Below are positions 9,803 to 20,467 of a stretch of 64,000 bases of DNA, piece by piece (positions within the stretch are counted from its first letter, which is position 1; every line of letters starts with the position of its first letter). The DNA is taken from the NCBI GenBank assembly GCA_016169945.1, contig JADLSH010000271.1:930001-994000 (forward strand), written 5' to 3'. The stretch is from Trachythela sp. YZ-2020. Taxonomy: Eukaryota > Cnidaria > Anthozoa > Malacalcyonacea > Clavulariidae. The notes under the pieces were generated by a model. The model was not told the DNA's origin. It did not search any database and saw only the letters and a list, made by a program, of their open reading frames with translations. The position numbers and the translations under genes were made by a program.

Positions 9803-10490
9803 GACAAAACAGTAATAAAAGGCCTGCCGGTATTGATTGTCATAATTAATTATTAATATACACATTATAGGAACTTCTAATATATATATATATGTATTAA
9901 TGTATATTAATTATATATATGCCATACACTGAGGATGAAACTTCTTTATATAAATGCTGTATTCTGTAGTTTACACAGGACTAATTTGTAATTTATTTGA
10001 ATTTAGGAAGATGCAATAAATGTGGCTTACGAGGCCACTATGCCAATAAATGTAAAGCAAGTATGTACATTAGCAAACTAATAAATACAATAATATACTC
10101 CATAACATGGTACCGTACGGCATGTTTAAAAATATCTAGATATCAGATGCATGGTTTGAAAATATCAATCAGCCATTTGTTGTATAGACATTTGTGAAAC
10201 TCTGAACGACAGCCCTTGCCTTGCTCCCATAAAATCACAACAATTAAATGTTTGAAATGAAATTGTGAAAAATAATACCATATACAATATCCCGCAGTTG
10301 TGTAATATATTAAGATTATATAACTAAATCAACAGGTACAGTAATAGCATTTTATATTTTCAATTATATAGGAATGGTATGCTGGTTATGTGGCGAGAGG
10401 GGGCACACTACCATCAAGTGCCCCCAAAGACCTAAACAAGGTCGAACCCTAAATTTCAATAATTGCACATTTGGGAATTTAAGTGCATAA
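9803..10490 (+). CDS. Three-exon zinc-knuckle (CCHC) tail
   Basis: Three short exons share phase 1 and join in frame. Exon 9803-9829 (after TATTTCAG, before GGTATTG) encodes QNSNKRPAG. Exon 10007-10060 (after AATTTAG, before GTATGT) encodes RCNKCGLRGHYANKCKA. Exon 10372-10490 (after TATATAG) encodes VCWLCGERGHTTIKCPQRPK and ends at TAA. The result is two CCHC knuckles (C-x2-C-x4-H-x4-C), typical of nucleic-acid binding. The exons follow the Rep-type gene and may be its C-terminal part, but the donor at 9056 is phase 2 and does not join in frame to 9803, so an exon is missing or the genes are separate. I found no initiator for this piece alone. Confidence 0.62.
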
Positions 10491-10529
10491 ATTGTGTGGT
10501 TCTAATCTATAATTCCCAAATGTGCAATT
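10461..10529. other. Perfect 19-bp inverted repeat over the zinc-knuckle stop
   Basis: AATTGCACATTTGGGAATT at 10461-10479 is exactly complemented by 10511-10529 with a 31-bp loop. The first arm lies in the last codons of the exon and the stop codon falls in the loop. It could be a transcript hairpin or a tiny fold-back insertion. Confidence 0.85.
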
Positions 10530-10534
10530 GTTTT

Positions 10535-11730
10535 TACTGTTGAAAATTATTTTTAAATTATTTATTTGTAAATATTTGATTAATTGATTTTGGAATTATA
10601 ATTTGGTAAATTTTGTGTTATATAAATAATAAATTCTGTTAAATTATACTCAATGCTGCTTCCATGGGTTGACAACGTATACAACATGTAAAATATACCT
10701 TGCCATCACATTCAAATATTCAATAGACCCTAATACCACAAAATCAGAAAAACTTTGGGATTACCTGGAGATGGTTGAAATTGTAAGTTGCAGATCGAAT
10801 GCACAGTTGCCGCTCCATCCAGTGATGCCAGTCTTGGTTAATACGATAAGAACAGTGTAGCGTAGCATGCTAGGTGTATTAAAGTATATCTGATCGATTA
10901 CGATGATTTTATTGATTACAATATATGATTATCATATAGTGCACGTGGCCAAGCTGCAAAGTAACGATTGTTCAACGTACATGATGACCTCTGCATGATG
11001 ACATGATGTACTTCATGTACTAAATTCGGAAATAATGCAGGCAGCGTTTCCTCTTGGATGGAAATTTCCTTACAGATGGATATTTTGGCGTTAGGAAGGA
11101 AATTTGGAAGGAAATAGTATTTGGGAGTATATTTTGTTGTCAAGAAGGAAATAAGAACAAAATTATCTCATTTCTTATAAAACCTAAGAATACGGCAATT
11201 TCCAAGCAAATTCGCTTCACAAAATGCTGTCCTGGAGGATAGACAATCTGAAAATTTCCTGGGAGAGGACTCCCAGAGCCTTTAAGTCGTCTCTTTAGAC
11301 AACCCCTCCCCTGCAACCTCCATGATTCTTTAACCCGATAAATGCACCATTATTCAAGATAAATTGATATAATGTGTTTTTAAACTAACTAAAATTCGTT
11401 AATTATTATATTCAAAATCCACAAGAAAAAGTGGAAGGAATATGGAGAGTGGAAGACTGAATGAAAGCCTGCAACTGCAGGCTGCAAAAAAATAAATGAT
11501 GTTCTTTATAATCAGTATTTGGAAAGACCAATATGATTGATTTTGTTGTTTTATTAATGTTGAGCGTTTGGATGTTTGACAACTAATTCTGAAATATGGA
11601 TTGTTTAAATTTACTGGTTGAACCGATGTGAAAACAAGGTATAAATATTACATTTACATGTTCTCAATAAATATCACTGCCATGCATTTGTCTCATACTC
11701 TCATTGTATAGTCTTGCTTAAATAATCCAG
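10535..11730. other. Non-coding sequence, no gene seen
   Basis: AT-rich DNA with only short random frames. An internal GGAAGGAAAT-type purine-rich stretch (11050-11150) is the only obvious compositional feature. Confidence 0.4.
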
Positions 11731-11832
11731 GCTCTCTCGATATTTGAGCAACCGAAATAGCCATTATAGGGATGGTTAGGGTTAGGTTGGGGGTTAAAAT
11801 TAGGGTTAGTTGCTCATATATAGAGAAAGCGC
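11731..11832. mobile_element. Small fold-back MITE with telomere-like core
   Basis: GCTCTCTCGATATTTGAGCA at 11731 pairs imperfectly with TGCTCATATATAGAGAAAGC at 11811-11830, forming terminal inverted repeats around a core of degenerate TTAGGG units (GGTTAGGGTTAGGTTGGGGG). The length of about 100 bp and lack of coding suit a MITE. Confidence 0.6.
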
Positions 11833-12190
11833 CATAATCCATGCAAAGGCATGCATGTGTCATTCGCTATTAAAAATAATGGAAGTGATAATTCCAAATA
11901 ATTTTCATTTATCTTGTTTACTTACATAGAGACTTGCTTATAAAATGAGTGCAAAACTATTCTTCAAAAAAGTTTGCAAAAAGGAAGTTTCTCTCCTCTT
12001 CAACTCGCGCATGCGTAAAAACACCAAAATTTTGTTCCCTATATTATAGCTTGAATATCCAGACTTGAAAACCGGTGCTTTATGCAGTACTTATATACAA
12101 TGGAATGGCTTGATTTCTATAGTATCCATTTTCTTAATAAAGCATGCAATTGAATGTGACAGGCGAGGGGTTACTGCATGCATGTATTTC
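11833..12190. other. Non-coding sequence, no gene seen
   Basis: No family-like frame or repeat was noticed between the small fold-back element and the terminal module shared with the window's right end. Confidence 0.35.
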
Positions 12191-12298
12191 TAGTTAATTC
12201 ATGAACGTACATCATTAATTCCGAATGTGGGAGGGTATTTCCGGTCATTACGTCATTGGCGGTATGACGTCATTGTCGGCATCTCTTTGCTCTCTGGA
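12191..12298. repeat. Terminal module shared with right end of window
   Basis: Runs of GTACATCATTAATTCCGAAT, GGCGGTATGACGTCATTG and GCATCTCTTTGCTCTCTGGA are reverse complemented at about 63280-63370. Together with the matches at 5999-6262 this brackets the Helitron-like coding region, so I read it as the 3' end of that element. The CR1/L2-like LINE abuts it at the G-run. Confidence 0.75.
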
Positions 12299-13822
12299 TG
12301 GGGGATTTCGCACTTTTATCCACGCTAAGTAGGTCCAAAGCAACGGGTTTAGACAAAATATCTTCCAGGTTGCTTCAAGAGTGCCCTGATCTAATTACAG
12401 AATCCCTTTGTCTCATTTTTAATCGCTCTATTACCACAGGCATATTCCCACACGAATGGGAATGCGCAAAAGTGGTTCCTATACACAAACAAGGAAAACG
12501 TAATTGCGTTGATAATTATCGTCCGATTTCCATTGTCCCTGTTGTGGCTAAGGTTTTTGAAAGAATAATTTACGATCAGATGCATTCATTTCTATCTGAA
12601 AATAGATTGTTAACTAATTGTCAGTCAGGATTCCGTGGTTTGCATTCAACTGTCACCGCTCTTCTTGAGGCCACTAATGATTGGGCCTATAATATTGATA
12701 GTGGAAATGTAAATGCTGTTATGTTTCTTGACCTCAAGAAAGCGTTTGACACTGTAGATCATGAAATATTGTTAGGCAAACTAAATGCCATACGGAATTA
12801 AGGGAATAGCGGGTAATTTGTTCAGATCGTATCTCAATGAACGTAATCAAAAATGTTTTGTTAATGGACATTTCTCGACAAGTCGTTTGCTTCGTTGTGG
12901 AGTTCCTCAAGGAACTATATTAGGCCCGCTCTTATACTTAATCTACATTAATGACCTTCCTAATTGCTTTACACATTCCCGTGCACGTATGTTTGCTGAT
13001 GACACTAATTTGACATATGCAAGTAATAATATTCACGAAATTAATTATAACCTTAATGAAGATCTTGCCAATGTCAGTGAATGGTTGTCAGCAAATAGAC
13101 TTACTTTAAACCAGACTAAAACTGAGTTTATGATAATTGGCTCTCGCCAACGAATTAACACTTTTCAAACTACTCCTTCATTAGCAATCAATAACGTTCC
13201 AATTAAACAAGTGTCTCATACAAACTCACTTGGTACACATATTGATGAGAACTTATCTTGGAATGTTCACATTGAAAAATTGAGTAAAAAAGTTGTTTCT
13301 GGTATAGGTGCACTGAAACGCATAAGGCCTTATGTTCCTTTTTCCACAATGCAACTTATTTACAATTGTTTAGTACAACCCCATTTCGACTATTGTTCCG
13401 TTATCTGGGATAGCTGCGGTAGTACTCCGGCGGATAAATTACAAAAACTGCAAAATCGTGCTGCCAGAGTACTGACGTCAACTAGTTACGATACAAATGC
13501 CGATTATCTGTTTGAAAAACTCGGTTGGAAAAAGCTTTCATCTCAGCGTAGAATTGCTAAGGCAATCATGGCGTATAAATACTTAAGTGGACGTCTTGCA
13601 CCAGATTACCTTTCCGAAATGTTTGTTGATCGCAGTAACATCACAAATTATGCGTTGAGAGACACCAGTGGCAAATTAGCTTTGCCACAACCGCATACAA
13701 ACTACTTGAAAAATAGTTTTGGTTATAGTGGTGCGGTACTGTGGAACTCCCTTCCTGCCGAATTACAACAGGCTAGTACTTTACACAAATTCAAGTTTGA
13801 CTGCAGCAACCTCATTCGATAA
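12298..13822 (+). pseudogene. Reverse transcriptase of CR1/L2-like LINE, one frameshift
   Basis: Frame one (12298-12801) has SKATGLDKISSRLLQECP (RT block 1), NYRPISIVPVVAKVFERI and VMFLDLKKAFDTVDHEIL (catalytic block A). A small frameshift near 12785-12800 moves to the second frame (12785-13822), which has GVPQGTILGPLLYLIYINDL, the catalytic ARMFADDTNL box, WLSANRLTLNQTKTEFMIIG, and the C-terminal SGAVLWNSLPAELQQASTL typical of CR1/L2 elements. All RT blocks are visible, so only the frameshift and the missing 5' half break it. Confidence 0.9.
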
Positions 13823-13962
13823 TTTTAAATATTTTATCCAATATTATTAATTGCACGGCACTCATGGAAAACAGGTACCTATGTAAATATGTCTATGTAC
13901 CATTTGTAATATGTAACTTTCCTTTGTTTATTTTATTAATTTTATTATAAGCGTGTAAATCC
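12299..13962 (+). mobile_element. 5'-truncated CR1/L2-like LINE
   Basis: The insertion consists of reverse-transcriptase sequence (12298-13822), a 3' UTR of about 140 bp ending CGTGTAAATCCTGATGACTC, and then a microsatellite tail. ORF1 and endonuclease are absent, as in a typical 5'-truncated LINE copy. It sits directly against the element terminus at 12298. Confidence 0.85.
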
Positions 13963-13964
13963 TG

Positions 13965-14465
13965 ATGACTCCACCACTCCACCCCACTCACTCACTCCAC
14001 CCCACTCACCCCACTCACTACTCACCCCACTCCACTTACTCCACCCCACTCCACCCACTCACCCACCACTCACCCCACTCACTCCACTCACTCACTCACT
14101 TTACTCACCCCACTCACTTCACTCACCACTCAATTTACTCACTTCACTCACCCACTCACCACTCACTCACACTCCACTCACTCCACTTACCCCACTCACC
14201 CCACTCACTTACTCACTTCACTTACTCACTTCACTCACCACTTCACTTCACTCACTTCAATTTACTTCACTTACTCTACCCCACTTCACCCACTTTACTT
14301 CAATTTACTCACTTACTCACTTACCTCCACTCACTTCACTCACCTACTCAATTTACTCACTTACTTCACTTACTTCACTTACTTCACTTACTTCACTTAC
14401 TTCACTTACTTCACTTACTTCACTTACTTCACTTACTTCACTTACTTCACTTACTTCACTTGTTT
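13965..14465. repeat. (ACTCACTCC/TTCACTTAC)n microsatellite
   Basis: Degenerate ACTCACCCC/CACTTCACT units grade into about twelve perfect 9-bp TTCACTTAC units at 14355-14460. It begins directly after the 3' end of the first LINE and ends at the 5' edge of the second. Confidence 0.97.
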
Positions 14466-15637
14466 TACTTGCCAAGTTCTACAAGTCGGGCGAAGCAAGC
14501 CAAGAGCTAAATGAGATATTTCATAAAGACAAAAGCAACGGAACAACGTATGCAGTCGGTCACGAAGCTGATGCAAGTCTATTGGAGCATCCCAGTTTCA
14601 AAAGGTTGCTTAGAACCATGGAAGAAATGGAGGCTAGATTTGTTGAATCGAGTGTTAAGCAAAAATCGGAAATCGATAAATTGAATGGGGATATCGACAG
14701 TGTACGTCTAGAAATGGCTGAGAAATGTGCGAAGATTTCGTCTCTTGAATCAGAAATATCGACGTTGCGTGCCAACTGTCGAGTTTCAAAGGAACAGTTG
14801 ACGGCCCAAGTCGAAAGTATTTGCGAGGGAATGGAAGTTATTACCAAAACTATGGGGGAAATATCAACTGTAAATTCAAAAACAAAGGTGAACCTAGAAC
14901 AGTTTAAGAAAGATTACCATAAAAATATCATACAAAAAAATACTCATGGATCTCAAGGGACCTTTGCCCAAGTCGTGCATAATAATACACTGCTAGGCAT
15001 TAATACAAACACAATAAACACCACTGACAATCAGGATACTGGTTTATCTCATTTATCACCATTACGAGTTAATTATGACATTGTTATTGAAGAGAATAAT
15101 ACCAGCACTAATGCAAGTAGCGTACACGCACGCACACAACATACAACCGGCAATGAGGATATTATCTTAATTAATTCATCATCACCACCGGCTAATTATG
15201 ACATTGTTACTGAAGAGAACAATACCAGCGCTAACGCAAGTAGCCCAGATACACACACTAATCCATTTCTTTCAAACAAGAATGACAGCAGCTATGATTT
15301 CGTTGGAGTGGAACGGCACCACATAAAGCGCATATATCTAGGGGGTGTAAAGGATGGGGTTGATTCGAATACTATTAAAGCGTTTGTAGAGGGAAAGGAC
15401 ATTTATCCAACATTTATACGGTTAATGCAGAGCAAGCGTACTGGCACAGTTGCTGTGCGAATTAACATCAAAGCTGCAGATCTTAGGACAGTTCTTGAAC
15501 CCAATTTCTGGCCTAAAAACGTATACGCTAGGGAATGGCTGTCGAAAACTGAGTGGGAAAACGAACAGTTAAAAACACAGGTTCTTCCAAACAGCGTCCT
15601 TCATGAAAATTGCTTGTTGGAACTGTGGGGGGATTAA
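14466..15637 (+). CDS. LINE ORF1, coiled-coil nucleic-acid-binding protein
   Basis: The frame is open from within the microsatellite to 15637, with no ATG before M at about 14617 (ACCATGGAAG), so the original start is probably lost by 5' truncation. Residues after that start form heptad-like MEARFVESSVKQKSEIDKLN and further Leu/Ile-spaced helices, consistent with a trimerising coiled coil. A low-complexity middle contains two diverged ANYDIV[TI]EENNTSA-type blocks (about 15070 and 15190). The last third (HIKRIYLGGVKDGVDSNTIK...VAVRINIKAADLRTVL) resembles an RNA-recognition-like fold in LINE ORF1 proteins. It overlaps ORF2. Confidence 0.75.
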
Positions 15638-16571
15638 ATCAAATTTTGTTTACGCAAAAAATCTGCTTGACAATGTCGATATCGTAGCAATCTCAGAACA
15701 TTGGTTATATTCAGATGAGTTGCCGTTCCTAGGTAATTTACATAATGAGTTTTTTTATCACGCAAAGGTTAGCGCATTAAACGATATTAACTCAAGGTGG
15801 AAAAGGGGTCAAGGGGGCGTTGCAGTCCTATGGAGAAAGGGTCTCAAAGTCCAGCCGTTGTCCCTGGGGAATGATAGGATTGTTGCCGTTCGTGTTCGAG
15901 CAAATAATCAACAATTTGTCTTTATTAGCGTGTATTTTCCTTCTACAAATAGTAGTTCGACTGTGTTTTCAGAAACACTATCTACTCTTGAAGAAATATG
16001 TACCGAAATTAACTATAGTGGGGAAAACATTATCATAGCTGGGGATTTTAATGCACATTTGTTGGACGCACGCTCGAAACAGTCGGAAAACAAACGAGGC
16101 AGTCTTGTGTCTACAATGCTTGCTAAACTTGATATGCTTCCGGTAAACTTGAATTTGGCCTGCACTGGACCACATTACACCTACTTTTCAAGTTGTGGCA
16201 ACAGTGTGGTGGATTATATATTTACGAACATAAGTTTGCAGAATAGTATAAAGCAAGTCGAAGTTCTTGACGAACACCCGTGTAACTTATCCTACCACTT
16301 ACCGCTGATTATTAATATTGAAACGACTTGTGGTGCCAACACTGACTACTTAGACTCGTCTTCGGAAAATGAATACAAACGCATTGCATGGAAGCACTGC
16401 ACCTCAGAACAACTTTTTGAGTTTCAGAGAAGATTGAACGTAGCGTTAGCGGATATAGATGATACTGCCATACATGACCCTAATGACGTAGAAGAATACT
16501 ATCGCAGAATTTGCTCCAGCATGAAAAACAGTGATCAATGTTTGCCTCGTGCGAGATTTAAAAGTTCTTGA
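15603..16571 (+). CDS. LINE ORF2, APE-like endonuclease part
   Basis: ATG at 15603 lies inside the end of ORF1. The protein opens MKIACWNCGGIKSNFVY and shows APE endonuclease motifs: VAISEHWL, RGQGGVAVLWRKG, VFISVYFPSTNS, NIIIAGDFNAHLLDA (GDFNAH), NSVVDYIFTN and the catalytic-end SYHLPLIINI (S-x-H). The frame breaks at 16571 and the reverse-transcriptase part resumes in another frame from 16615. This half looks intact. Confidence 0.88.
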   Translation: MKIACWNCGGIKSNFVYAKNLLDNVDIVAISEHWLYSDELPFLGNLHNEFFYHAKVSALNDINSRWKRGQGGVAVLWRKGLKVQPLSLGNDRIVAVRVRANNQQFVFISVYFPSTNSSSTVFSETLSTLEEICTEINYSGENIIIAGDFNAHLLDARSKQSENKRGSLVSTMLAKLDMLPVNLNLACTGPHYTYFSSCGNSVVDYIFTNISLQNSIKQVEVLDEHPCNLSYHLPLIINIETTCGANTDYLDSSSENEYKRIAWKHCTSEQLFEFQRRLNVALADIDDTAIHDPNDVEEYYRRICSSMKNSDQCLPRARFKSS

Positions 16572-18580
16572 AGCCATACTGGAACAATGAACTTAGTGAA
16601 TTAAAACCGCTTGTATGGATCTTCATGCGAAATGGATCGCAGAAGGACGGCCAAGAGGACACCATCATGAGAGCTTTCGAAAGTATAAAGAAGCGAAGCG
16701 CCTGTTTCGAAGAGAGCAACGTAGACTCGTGCAAAAGACAGAGGAGGACGATTTTAAAGAACTTAGTGATGCTTCTGAAATCGACCACGTCAAATTCTGG
16801 AAATATGTTAATAGACGTCGAAAGAAGAAAATGCAATCGACAAACGTGTTCCACGTTGGCGATGATAAGTCTGTCTCAGAACCAGGAAAGATTGCTGATC
16901 TGTGGGCCACATACTATGAAGAACTGTTAACTCCACAGGTAAATGCAGATTTTGATAATGGTTTTGAAAAATACATTAATAACGAGGTGAAGAACATAGC
17001 AGATAATTCGGTGGATGATTTTGACGATATTCTCCAAGATCCCATAACTTCAACAGAAATAGAAAACGTTCTTGCAACATTGCCGAACAACAAAGCACCT
17101 GGCGATAACGGAGTAACTTATGAACATTTTAAGTATTCTGGCGGTATGTTTGTGAGTAAACTAGTAATACTTTATAACAAGATTGTTGAATTTGAGTATA
17201 TTCCCAAACAATTTAAACTGGGAATTAAGATATCAATACCGAAAGGGGGGAAACCTTCTGCTTCAAAATTTGATGAGTACAGAGGCATAACTTTGCTTTG
17301 TTGCTTCAACAAGGTTCTCGAGCGCGTCATGCTTAACAGAATTCAAAGTAAGCCACGATGTCAACCTCATGGACTACAAGGTGCCTATCAATCTGAACGT
17401 GATGCGTTGACAACTTCATTTGTAATCGATGAATCAATTAAACATTGCTGTGAAGAAAATGACAAATTATTCGCCTGTTTTGTTGATGTCTCTAAAGCCT
17501 TCGACAAGTTATGGATAAACGGAATGCTGTTCAAGCTGTATTATAACGCAAAAATCAAGGGAAAGTGTTGGAGACTCATTAAAAACTGGTACTCAAACAT
17601 GGAGGAATATGTCTTTTACCGTGGAATATGTTCCCGTCATTATAGCATCTTACAAGGCACGCGACAAGGAGGTGTTTTGTCACCATGGTTATTTCTTCTG
17701 TTTATAGACGATTTGATCAAGGAACTGGATCATTTATCTGCTGGAATAATAATTAACAAATTGTATGTGGATCCCCAATGTTTGCGGATGATTTAACTTT
17801 AATGTCGAGATTAAAAGGAGGACTTGATCGTATGCTCTCTCATTTACATGAATATAGCCTTAAATGGAGACTTTCGTTTAACGAAGGAAAACGGTAGTTC
17901 TAACATATGGGGAGAAAAGGCGTAAAGGAGAAACAAACAGAAAATGGTTTATCGGGAATAAAGAAGTTGCAGAGAAAGAAGTTTGGCATAATCTTGGAAA
18001 AGTTTGGCACACAGATTCTTCAAGCTTAGTTCCAATTTTGGAGGCGGTTAAACAGGGCCAGGCAACTGGGATAGGTTTAGCCAATCTGGGTTGCAGGACT
18101 AATGGAATAAGTCCAATGGTAGCTGTTAAGTTATGGAAAAGGATTGGCCTACTGAAACTGTTATATGGATCAGAGCTCTGGAAACTTAATCAAGCGAAGT
18201 TGCAAAAACTAGAAAAGGTACAAAATACATTTCTCCGTATTTGTTTGGGATTACTGGGAGGAACCTCGGGTTCTGCCGCGCGCGGAATTCTTGGACTCTG
18301 GTCTATTCAAGCTGAGATTGACAAACGTAAACTTATGTTCCTCAGACGAATGATATGCGCAAGTGAACATATCATTTATCGCAGAGTATTTATATTACGA
18401 TTAATCAGATGGAAATGGAACCCAGACAAAATGACTGGTTTCATACCGGATATCATAAAAATTTTGGAGAAATATGACCTGTGGGAGCATATGGATTCCT
18501 TCTTGCAAACTGGGAGTTTCCTAGTAAGCACCTGTGGAAAACAATAGTTATTGACAACATAAAACGCCTAGATAATTCAT
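16572..18580 (+). pseudogene. LINE ORF2, reverse-transcriptase part, several frameshifts
   Basis: The frame 16615-17796 has NNKAPGDNGVTYEHFKYSGG, YRGITLLCCFNKVLERVMLN, ACFVDVSKAFDKLW (block A) and LQGTRQGGVLSPWLFLLFID. The catalytic FADD box is in a second frame (17781-17792, PMFADDLTLMSR), so a frameshift lies within 17760-17790. Thumb and connection sequence continues from 17880 and in 18038-18547 (KLLYGSELWKLNQAKLQKLE). With at least three shifts this copy cannot make full ORF2. Confidence 0.85.
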
Positions 18581-18581
18581 T

Positions 18582-19022
18582 ATGGAAAGGAAAATCCAGG
18601 GTTATAAACAGTTGCGATTATACAATCACGTTATTCGAGAATCAACACCCAACGCATGGTTTATTCTAAGTCAGGAAAATTTCGAAATGGCTAATCATGT
18701 TTTAACGATTGTCAGGATTCTCTGTGGCTCATTTTATGTAAATGGGGTGCGGTTTGTCGATGAAGATGAGCCATTTTTCTGCAAGTCTTGTAACCGTGAC
18801 TGCGTACATCCGGTAAAGCATGGGCTATTGTACTGTCGTGATACAGTGGTGTCGAGAGAAACATTTTGGAACTGTGCAATGGATTACTTCCCAATAGCAT
18901 TTGTAAGGGAGCTGAACAGCTTGGATGATGATATGTTTCTGTATGCTTTATTTGGCAATTTTGAATCGGCAGCAGGTGCTCACTGTGGAGTTGATCAAAC
19001 GTTTTTGTGCCATTGGGGCTGA
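18582..19022 (+). pseudogene. LINE ORF2 C-terminal Cys/His domain
   Basis: The frame ends ORF2 and contains FFCKSCNRDCVHPVKHGLLY followed by CRDTVVSRETFWNC, a Cys/His cluster like the zinc-binding tail of many LINE reverse transcriptases. It is separated from the RT by a frameshift near 18550-18580. Confidence 0.6.
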
Positions 19023-19194
19023 ATTTATCTCAAATGCAGTCAAGACTGTTTGCTACATTGAAACATTTTTAGTATAACTACTTAAATATTTAATTGTTCT
19101 TAATTGTAAAAAATACCAAAAATATGGACAATTTTAGAATAGGCAATTATTAGTTAAATAATTTTTCTTGTATCTTCAGATATGGAGGCAATAA

Positions 19195-19368
19195 AGAATT
19201 TCACTTCACTTACTTCACTTACTTCACTCACTTACTCACTTACTCACTTACTCACTTACTCACTTACTCACTTACTCACTTACTCACTTACTCACTTACT
19301 TCACTTACTTCACTTACTTCACTTACTTCACTTACTTCACTTACTTCACTTACTTCACTTACTTCACT
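19195..19368. repeat. (TTCACTTAC)n and (ACTTACTC)n microsatellite
   Basis: Mixed 8- and 9-bp units in the order TTCACTTAC, CTTACTCA, TTCACTTAC follow the LINE 3' UTR directly. Confidence 0.97.
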
Positions 19369-19546
19369 CAGTGTTTTCAATAATTTTTGTAATAGCAGGC
19401 TGAATTTCAAAAATAGGCGGCTGTGCTCAAAGTATCCAGATGAAAGACAAATATAGATTTTGCAAATAAACAAATAAATAGGCGGCTGTGAAAGGCCTAA
19501 TAGGCGGCGATAAACCGCCGGTAACCGCCTTTTATTGAAAACACTG
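19369..19546. mobile_element. 178-bp hAT-like MITE inside the microsatellite
   Basis: CAGTGTTTTCAATAA at 19369 is exactly complemented by TTATTGAAAACACTG ending at 19546. TTCACT flanks both ends, but this is uninformative as a target duplication inside a TTCACTTAC array. The CAGTG...CACTG ends suit hAT-type non-autonomous elements. The interior holds a GCGG-rich hairpin (GGCGGCGATAAACCGCC). Confidence 0.8.
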
Positions 19547-19865
19547 TTCACTTACTTCACTTACTTCACTTACTTCACTTACTTCACTTACTTCACTTAC
19601 TTCACTTACTTCACTTACTTCACTTACTTCACTTACTTCACTTACTTCACTTACTTAAACTACTTAATTTACTTCACTTACTTCACTTACTTCACTTACT
19701 TCACTTACTTCACTTACTTCACTTACTTCACTTACTTCACTTACTTCACTTACTTCACTTACTTCACTTACTTCACTTACTTCACTTACTTCACTTACTT
19801 CACTTACTTCACTTACTTCACTTACTTCACTTACTTCACTTACTTCACTTACTTCACTTACTTCG
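19547..19865. repeat. (TTCACTTAC)n microsatellite, about 35 units
   Basis: Near-perfect 9-bp units, with one short interruption at 19654-19668 (AAACTACTTAATT). This continues the array split by the MITE. Confidence 0.98.
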
Positions 19866-20403
19866 CCCACTACTTTTGTCGGATCTAGGCCGTCTCAGTG
19901 TATGGTGTCAAGTGACCAGGGTAACGGAATGCAATCGCCCGCGATCCATTACCAATTTTCTCCGCAGAACTCGATAACCATTGTCAGGAAACGAAACATT
20001 CTTCCTTTAGGCCTTTAAAAGATCAGTTGCGTGACAGGACTATTATTCAACCTTTTCCCCCCACATGAGAATACCCAAATAGCCCGTACTGTGGAAAATT
20101 CCAGAATCGGATTGATTTCCCCCCTTCTGCATCACCTAGTTGAGATGTATAATTTTGGGAAGGGGAGTAAGTTTCAGGACAAGACAGGAGTTTTAGGATT
20201 GGGTTTGAGTTGCGGGTAGTGTTGGGATAGGGATTGAGTTAGAGGTAATGTTGGATTAGGGTATAGGCGGTGTCCTATTACCCGGAGGTTACCTAGTCTG
20301 ATATGAAGGAGGTGTTGCTCAGGGACAGGGCTCGCATTTCCCAAAACTCTCTGCCTATGAGCCAAGGGAAGCGGAGAGCAGTTGCAATATATTACTATTT
20401 AAT
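19866..20403. other. Non-coding sequence with a repeated 57-bp tract
   Basis: No gene is seen. A G/T-rich degenerate stretch (20190-20270, GGGTTTGAGTTGCGGG and similar) is followed by GGGCTCGCATTTCCCAAAAC at 20328-20384, whose copy in direct orientation is at 24481-24538, just beyond the third LINE. Confidence 0.6.
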
Positions 20404-20467
20404 ATGCTTTCGGCGCAAATCTATACAATCACAGAGGAATATCAGTTATTTCATCTAGCAACCCAAA

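Larger units (their letters stand above)
14466..19194 (+). mobile_element. APE-type LINE with two ORFs, lying between (TTCACTTAC)n arrays
   Basis: The copy is near full length. ORF1 has its 5' end fused to the microsatellite, ORF2 has endonuclease, reverse transcriptase and a Cys/His C-terminal domain, and a 3' UTR of about 170 bp follows (19023-19194). The same 9-bp microsatellite flanks it on both sides, either as target or as tail. ORF1 and ORF2 overlap by 35 bp in different frames. Confidence 0.88.

Noticed and set aside
13965..14510. Long Ser/Leu/His/Thr-rich frame through the microsatellite
   Set aside because: It is a translation of the tandem repeat. Only its extension past 14466 in another frame is LINE ORF1.
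19535..19888. FTYFTY- and SEVSEV-repeat frames on both strands
   Set aside because: The 9-bp unit is a multiple of three, so all frames without a stop in the unit stay open. There is no start context or domain.
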